Below are positions 59,687 through 64,000 of a stretch of 64,000 nucleotides of DNA, one piece after another (the stretch's first letter is position 1; each line of letters begins with the position of its first letter). This stretch comes from [Empedobacter] haloabium. Lineage in GTDB: Bacteria; Pseudomonadota; Gammaproteobacteria; Burkholderiales; Burkholderiaceae_D. Where the stretch lies: the NCBI GenBank assembly GCA_008011715.2, contig CP136508.1:2294001-2358000 (forward strand). The letters run 5' to 3'. The notes under the pieces were generated by a model that made no database searches, was not told the origin of the DNA, and saw only the letters and a list, made by a program, of their open reading frames with translations. The translations under genes were made by a program, and so were the position numbers.

Positions 59687-61693
59687 ATGATGCGCGGTCG
59701 TAGCCCTGTTGCCTTTGCTGTCCTCTGCCTGACCGCGCCGCTCGCGCCGCATGCCGGGGGCGCCACCCCCGACGACCTGACGGCGCTGCCGCTGGAGCAG
59801 CTGCTGCAGGTGCCGATGGTGACGTCCGCCTCGCGCTTCGAGCAGCCCGTCAGCGATGCACCATCCGCTGTCGTCGTGCTGACCGCGCGCGACATCCGCG
59901 AGCACGGCTGGCGCACCCTGGCCGATGCGCTGGCGTCGGTACCGGGGCTGTACGTGACGCAGGACCGCAACTACAGCTACCTGGGCGCGCGCGGTTTCCT
60001 GCGCCCGGGCGACTACGACAGCCGCTTCCTGCTGCTGATCGACGGCGTGCGCCTGAACGACGCCGTCTACGACCAGGCCCTGATCGGCAACGAGGGCCTG
60101 CTGGACATGGACCTGGTGGCACGCATCGAGTACGTGCCGGGTCCCGGCGCCGCGGTGTACGGCTCCAACGCGCTGTTCGGCGTCATCAACGTCATCACGA
60201 AGGCGGGCAGCGCGCTCGCCGGCGCCCAGGCCAGCGCCACGCTGGCGGGTGCAGGCGAGCGGCGCGTGCGCGCCAGCTATGGCTGGCATGCGCAGAACGG
60301 CGATGACCTGCTGCTGTCGGCCAGCGCCTATCGCCGCCGCGGCGACGACCTGTATTTCGCCGAGTTCGATACGCCGGAGCAGAACGGCGGGCTGGCGCTC
60401 GGCCTGGACGGCGAGCGCGCGCACAGCGTGTTCGCCAAGGCGGCGGGGCGCGGTTTCACGTTCTCCGCCGGCTACGTGGCGCGCACCAAGGACATCCCCA
60501 CGGCCTCGTTCGGCGCCGTGTTCAACCTGCCCAACTACACCCACGACACCCAGGCGTTCGCCAACCTGGGCTACACTCGCCAGGCCGGGGCCGGCGTGCT
60601 GCTGGCCGCGAACGCCTTCTGGGGCCGGGCCGACTACGAAGGCGCCGGCTGGTATCCGGACGAGGAGGCCGCCGCCCGCCGCAACGTGGACGGCGCCCAC
60701 GCGGCCTGGTATGGCGCCAACCTGCACGCGACGGTGACGGCGTTCGCCGGCCACAAGCTGGTGGCCGGCATCGAGGCCCGGCGCAATGCCCGGCGCGAAC
60801 AGTACAACTACAACGAGGCGCCGTACGAGCTCCTGCTGGACGAGCGCCGTGCCGACAGCCGCTGGGGCGTGTACCTGGACGACGAGATCGTGCTGCGCCC
60901 CGGGCTGCTGCTCAATGCCGGCCTGCGCTACGACCGCGACAGCGTGATCGGCAGCCGCGTCAGCCCGCGCGCGGCGCTGATCGCGCAAGCCGGTCCGCGC
61001 GATACCGTCAAGCTGATCGCCGGCAACGCCTACCGCTCGCCCAATGCCTACGAGCTGTATTACGGCATCGCTGCCGCGGACGGCATGCTGGCCAATCCCG
61101 GCCTGCGGGCCGAGGTGATCCGCACCAAGGAGCTGGTGTGGGAACGCCGCCAGAATGCCTACGGCAAGATGACGGCGTCACTGTTCCACTATCGGATGGA
61201 CGAACTGATCACGCAGCAGCTCGATGCCGATACGGGCATGCTGGTGTTCCGCAATACCGACCGCGCCTCGGCGCGCGGCGTGGAGCTGGCCGGGGAACGT
61301 GCCTTCCGCTCGGGCGCGCGCGTGCGCGCCAGCTATACCTGGCAGCTGGCGCGCGACGGCGCGGGAGCCTGGCTGGTCAGTTCGCCGCGCCACCTGGCCA
61401 AGCTGGCGGCCGCCGTGCCGCTGGCCGGGCTGCCGGCGCGACTGGCCAACGAAATGCAGTGCAGTTCCGCGCGCCGCACGGAACACGCGCTGGCCGCCGG
61501 CTACTGCGTGGCGAACCTGACGCTGACCACGCTGCCCGGAGCATTCGGCCGCGGCATCGGCGTGGCCGTCAGCGCCTACAACCTGTTCGACCGCCGCCAT
61601 GGCGATCCGGCCGGCCCGGCCTTCGTGCAGGAAGCCGTGCCGCGCGCCGGTCGCACGCTGGCGCTGCGGCTGGACTACGAATTCGGACGCTGA
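59687..61693 (+). CDS. TonB-dependent receptor (BtuB/CirA-like)
   Basis: A 668-residue outer-membrane receptor with a signal peptide (SPVAFAVLCLTAPLAP) and a plug domain (residues about 35-165; VTSASRFEQPVSDAPSAVVV, then PGPGAAVYGSNALFGVINVI). A 22-stranded barrel follows, ending in LRLDYEFGR rather than the more usual terminal Phe/Trp. It is the first gene of a three-gene run with YfiR and GGDEF-EAL. In that position receptors of this type are annotated as signalling or vitamin/siderophore receptors; the ligand is unknown. The ATG at 59690 is an alternative start. Confidence 0.9.
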   Translation: MMRGRSPVAFAVLCLTAPLAPHAGGATPDDLTALPLEQLLQVPMVTSASRFEQPVSDAPSAVVVLTARDIREHGWRTLADALASVPGLYVTQDRNYSYLGARGFLRPGDYDSRFLLLIDGVRLNDAVYDQALIGNEGLLDMDLVARIEYVPGPGAAVYGSNALFGVINVITKAGSALAGAQASATLAGAGERRVRASYGWHAQNGDDLLLSASAYRRRGDDLYFAEFDTPEQNGGLALGLDGERAHSVFAKAAGRGFTFSAGYVARTKDIPTASFGAVFNLPNYTHDTQAFANLGYTRQAGAGVLLAANAFWGRADYEGAGWYPDEEAAARRNVDGAHAAWYGANLHATVTAFAGHKLVAGIEARRNARREQYNYNEAPYELLLDERRADSRWGVYLDDEIVLRPGLLLNAGLRYDRDSVIGSRVSPRAALIAQAGPRDTVKLIAGNAYRSPNAYELYYGIAAADGMLANPGLRAEVIRTKELVWERRQNAYGKMTASLFHYRMDELITQQLDADTGMLVFRNTDRASARGVELAGERAFRSGARVRASYTWQLARDGAGAWLVSSPRHLAKLAAAVPLAGLPARLANEMQCSSARRTEHALAAGYCVANLTLTTLPGAFGRGIGVAVSAYNLFDRRHGDPAGPAFVQEAVPRAGRTLALRLDYEFGR

Positions 61694-61695
61694 CC

Positions 61696-62202
61696 GTGAC
61701 CGCTCCGTTGTCACGCATATTGTCACGGGCGATGCTGCCGGCCGTGCTGCTGTACGCAACCGCCTGCGACGCGCAGAACGACGACAGCCGCCTGAAGGCG
61801 GCGTTCATCTTCAACATCGCCCAGTTCACGACATGGCCGCCGGCCGCCGCTGCGCGCCCGCTGGCCATCTGCGCCAGTCCGGCCCACAGCCTGTGGGCCG
61901 GACTGCGCGAGCTGGATGGCAAGATGCTGGCCGGGCGTGCGCTGAGCGTCATCGACAGCAGCACCGGCCGGCCCTGCGACATCGTCGTCTACAGCGCCAC
62001 CGCCGCGCCGGCCCTGGCGCCGGCTGCCGTGCCAGGCACGCTGACGATCGTCGATGGCGCGCGCAGCGGGCATTACCAGGGCGCCGTCACGCTGGTCGAG
62101 GAAGACCCGCATCTGCGCTTCGACATCGATACCCGCGAGGCGGCCCGGGCCGGCCTGAGATTCAGCTCGCGCCTGCTGCAACTGGCCAGGAACGTACTCT
62201 GA
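61696..62202 (+). CDS. YfiR family periplasmic protein (DUF4154)
   Basis: A 168-residue protein from GTG 61696, two bases after the receptor stop; the open frame back to 61138 is a shadow. It has a hydrophobic N-terminus (ILSRAMLPAVLLYATACDAQ, signal peptide) and the YfiR pattern LKAAFIFNIAQFTTWP, then LAICASPAHSLWAGL, with GRPCDIVVYS and a C-terminal FDIDTREAARAGLRFSSRLL. YfiR proteins hold back the membrane diguanylate cyclase YfiN. The gene ends inside the start of the downstream cyclase (TGATG), fitting a regulator-enzyme pair. Confidence 0.88.
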   Translation: MTAPLSRILSRAMLPAVLLYATACDAQNDDSRLKAAFIFNIAQFTTWPPAAAARPLAICASPAHSLWAGLRELDGKMLAGRALSVIDSSTGRPCDIVVYSATAAPALAPAAVPGTLTIVDGARSGHYQGAVTLVEEDPHLRFDIDTREAARAGLRFSSRLLQLARNVL

Positions 62203-64000
62203 TGCCGCACCGCAAACAAGCCGTCGCACCCGGCCAGCAGATCACGCGCACGCTGGGCGCGGGCCAGCTGGCGGCCGCCATCTCCGCGCTGGTTTTCGTC
62301 GGCGCCATCCTGCTGGCCTGCGAATGGGTCGCGCTGCGCGGCGCGCTGGCCGACGAGACACGCATGCAGGCCGCCATCGTGGCCGACAACGTCGCCGCCT
62401 CGCTGATGTTCGGCGATCAGCAGGCCGCCGGCGAGATGCTGGCATCGCTGCGCCAGGCCGGGCACTTGCGCACGGCCGCGCTGTACAGCCGCGACGGCCG
62501 GCTGTTCGCCCGCTACGTGGCGCCCGCGCATGCGCACCGCGCCGGCCTCGAGGCGGCCATGCCGGCCGTGGGCACGCTGGCGGTGACGCATCCGGTCAGC
62601 TATCGCGGCCAGGCGCTGGGCCGGATCGAGCTCGTCACCGGCGCCGACCGCATCGTCACGGGCCTGCTGCGCTATGCCGGGCTGCTGGCGCTGGCGTCGC
62701 TGGGCGGCCTGCTGGTGGTCGCGGTCGTGATGTACCGTACCCGTGCACGCGTGGCCGCGGCGGAACGGGAGCTGCACTACCTGGCCAATACCGACGCGGT
62801 CACCGGCCTGCCGAACCGGCGCGCCACCTACCAATGGCTGGAACAGGCCATTGCCGACCATCGCGACGGCCAGGTCGCCGTGCTGCTGGTCGACCTGGAC
62901 AACTTCAAGCTGGTCAACGACACGGCCGGCCATGCGGCCGGCGACGTGCTGCTGCGCCAGGTGGCGGCGGCGCTGGGCGGCGTGGTGCGCCCGCCCGACC
63001 TGGTGGGGCGCATCGGCGGCGACGAATTCGCCGTCATTGCCGAAGTGGCCGACACGGCCGGCGCCCAGGCCATCGGCGAACGCCTGCTGGCGGCCCTGCG
63101 CACGCCGTTCGCCTTGGCATCGGGCGAGGTGTTCGCCACCGCGAGCGTGGGCCTGTGCCTGTATCCGCAGGATGCGCCCGGCATGACGGAATTGCTGAGC
63201 AGTGCGGACGCGGCGCTGTACCGTGCCAAGAGCGCCGGCCGCAACCGGCTGGTCGCCTTCGTGCCCGAGATGACGCTGGCCGCGCAGCGCCGCGCGCAGC
63301 TGGAGGCGGAGCTGCGCCGTGCCATCGAGCAGGAAGCGCTGCTGCCGTATTATCAACCGCAGTTCGATTGCCGCACGGGCGCGATGGTGGGCGTCGAAGC
63401 GCTGCTGCGCTGGCCGCACCCGGAGCGCGGGTTCGTCTCGCCGGCCGAGTTCATCCCGGTCGCGGAGGACACGGGCCTGATCGTCGAACTGGGCCGCTGG
63501 GTGCTGCGGCGCGCCTGCGCCGACCTGGCCGCCTGGGACCGGGCTGGCGCGCCACCGCTGACGGTGGCGGTGAACGTCTCGGCGCGCCAGCTGAAGGAAC
63601 CGGACTTCCTGGGCGACGTGCTGGCCGCGCTGCACGCCAGCGGCCTGGCACCCGGCCGGCTCGAGCTGGAACTGACGGAAAGCCTGCTGATGGACGACGT
63701 GGAGTGCGCCGTCGCGTTCATGCACGCGGTGCGCGCGGCCGGCGTGCGCCTGTCGATCGACGACTTCGGCACCGGCTACTCGTCGCTGGCCTACCTGCAG
63801 TCGTTCCCGATCAACCAGTTGAAGGTGGACCGCAAGTTCGTGCAGTCGCTGCCGGTGGCCGGCCACACGATCGCCACCGCCGTGATCGCGCTGGCGCGCG
63901 GTTTCGGCCTGGCCGTGGTCGCGGAGGGCGTGGAGCGGCAGGAGCAGCTCGACTGGCTGCGCGCCGCCGGCTGCGATCATGCGCAGGGCTTCCTGCTGGG
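62202..64000 (+). CDS. GGDEF-EAL membrane protein (YfiN-like), 3' end missing
   Basis: ATG 62202 overlaps the YfiR stop by one base. About 599 codons are visible and the stop lies beyond the right edge. Order: TM helix (about residues 20-45), periplasmic CHASE8-type sensor (TRMQAAIVADNVAASLMFGD, to about 160), second TM helix (about 160-180), GGDEF domain (about 195-355) with intact RIGGDEF (near 270) and the upstream DLDNFKLVND, then an EAL domain from about 375 with EALLRW, DDFGTGYSS and VVAEGVE. Both catalytic signatures are intact, so it may make and break cyclic di-GMP. The YfiR neighbour suggests that YfiR controls it across the membrane. Confidence 0.93.
   Translation, partial: MPHRKQAVAPGQQITRTLGAGQLAAAISALVFVGAILLACEWVALRGALADETRMQAAIVADNVAASLMFGDQQAAGEMLASLRQAGHLRTAALYSRDGRLFARYVAPAHAHRAGLEAAMPAVGTLAVTHPVSYRGQALGRIELVTGADRIVTGLLRYAGLLALASLGGLLVVAVVMYRTRARVAAAERELHYLANTDAVTGLPNRRATYQWLEQAIADHRDGQVAVLLVDLDNFKLVNDTAGHAAGDVLLRQVAAALGGVVRPPDLVGRIGGDEFAVIAEVADTAGAQAIGERLLAALRTPFALASGEVFATASVGLCLYPQDAPGMTELLSSADAALYRAKSAGRNRLVAFVPEMTLAAQRRAQLEAELRRAIEQEALLPYYQPQFDCRTGAMVGVEALLRWPHPERGFVSPAEFIPVAEDTGLIVELGRWVLRRACADLAAWDRAGAPPLTVAVNVSARQLKEPDFLGDVLAALHASGLAPGRLELELTESLLMDDVECAVAFMHAVRAAGVRLSIDDFGTGYSSLAYLQSFPINQLKVDRKFVQSLPVAGHTIATAVIALARGFGLAVVAEGVERQEQLDWLRAAGCDHAQGFLL

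Overview
The window is uniformly GC-rich with tightly packed genes. Its gene content (zwf, rnz, a YfiR/GGDEF-EAL operon, many TonB-dependent receptors, a DUF3297 protein) suggests a betaproteobacterium of the Oxalobacteraceae, most like Massilia. From memory, [Empedobacter] haloabium, the empedopeptin producer, belongs to this group. The predicted product of the central cluster matches empedopeptin, so the source is probably that species or a close relative. This is inference; no database search was run.

Layout. 1-1807: what looks like the end of a genomic island, with a truncated PHP-domain/TrlF-type gene running off the left edge, integrase-arm-like repeats, a terminator and a fragment resembling the 3' end of a tRNA-Ser. 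1808-3763: a small membrane ORF and zwf. 3764-4828: a gene-poor stretch of lower GC. 4829-38599: a lipopeptide cluster made of an MFS exporter, an eight-module NRPS line (modules 1-5, 6 and 7-8-TE-TE), two TauD/AsnO-type hydroxylases, a prolyl-hydroxylase-like protein and an alpha/beta hydrolase. 38600-53008: housekeeping and accessory genes, including modA with a ModE box, a CDP-alcohol phosphatidyltransferase, two AI-2E-family permeases, several secreted or hypothetical proteins, a hybrid histidine kinase, an SGNH hydrolase and RNase Z. 53009-59333: an ECF sigma factor, a TonB receptor and an exo-rhamnogalacturonan-lyase-like gene, bracketed by palindromic repeats. 59687-64000: a TonB receptor, YfiR and a GGDEF-EAL operon cut by the right edge.

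How the cluster should work. The first condensation domain is placed to acylate residue 1. The adenylation pockets read Pro, Ser, Pro, a basic-type residue, an acidic-type residue, Ser, Pro, acidic-type. Dual condensation/epimerisation domains follow modules 1, 2, 5 and 6, so residues 1, 2, 5 and 6 should be D. Two HxE oxygenases could beta-hydroxylate the two acidic residues, and the prolyl-hydroxylase-like enzyme one proline. Tandem thioesterases release and cyclise the product. TubC-type docking domains and acidic C-terminal tails join the three proteins, and neighbouring genes overlap by 1-4 bases.

Two genes carry frameshifts as given. The first NRPS has one extra base near 16554 inside the module-4 condensation domain. 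The lyase-like gene has two. All three behave as single-base insertions and restore full-length proteins when corrected, so they are either sequencing errors or recent inactivations.
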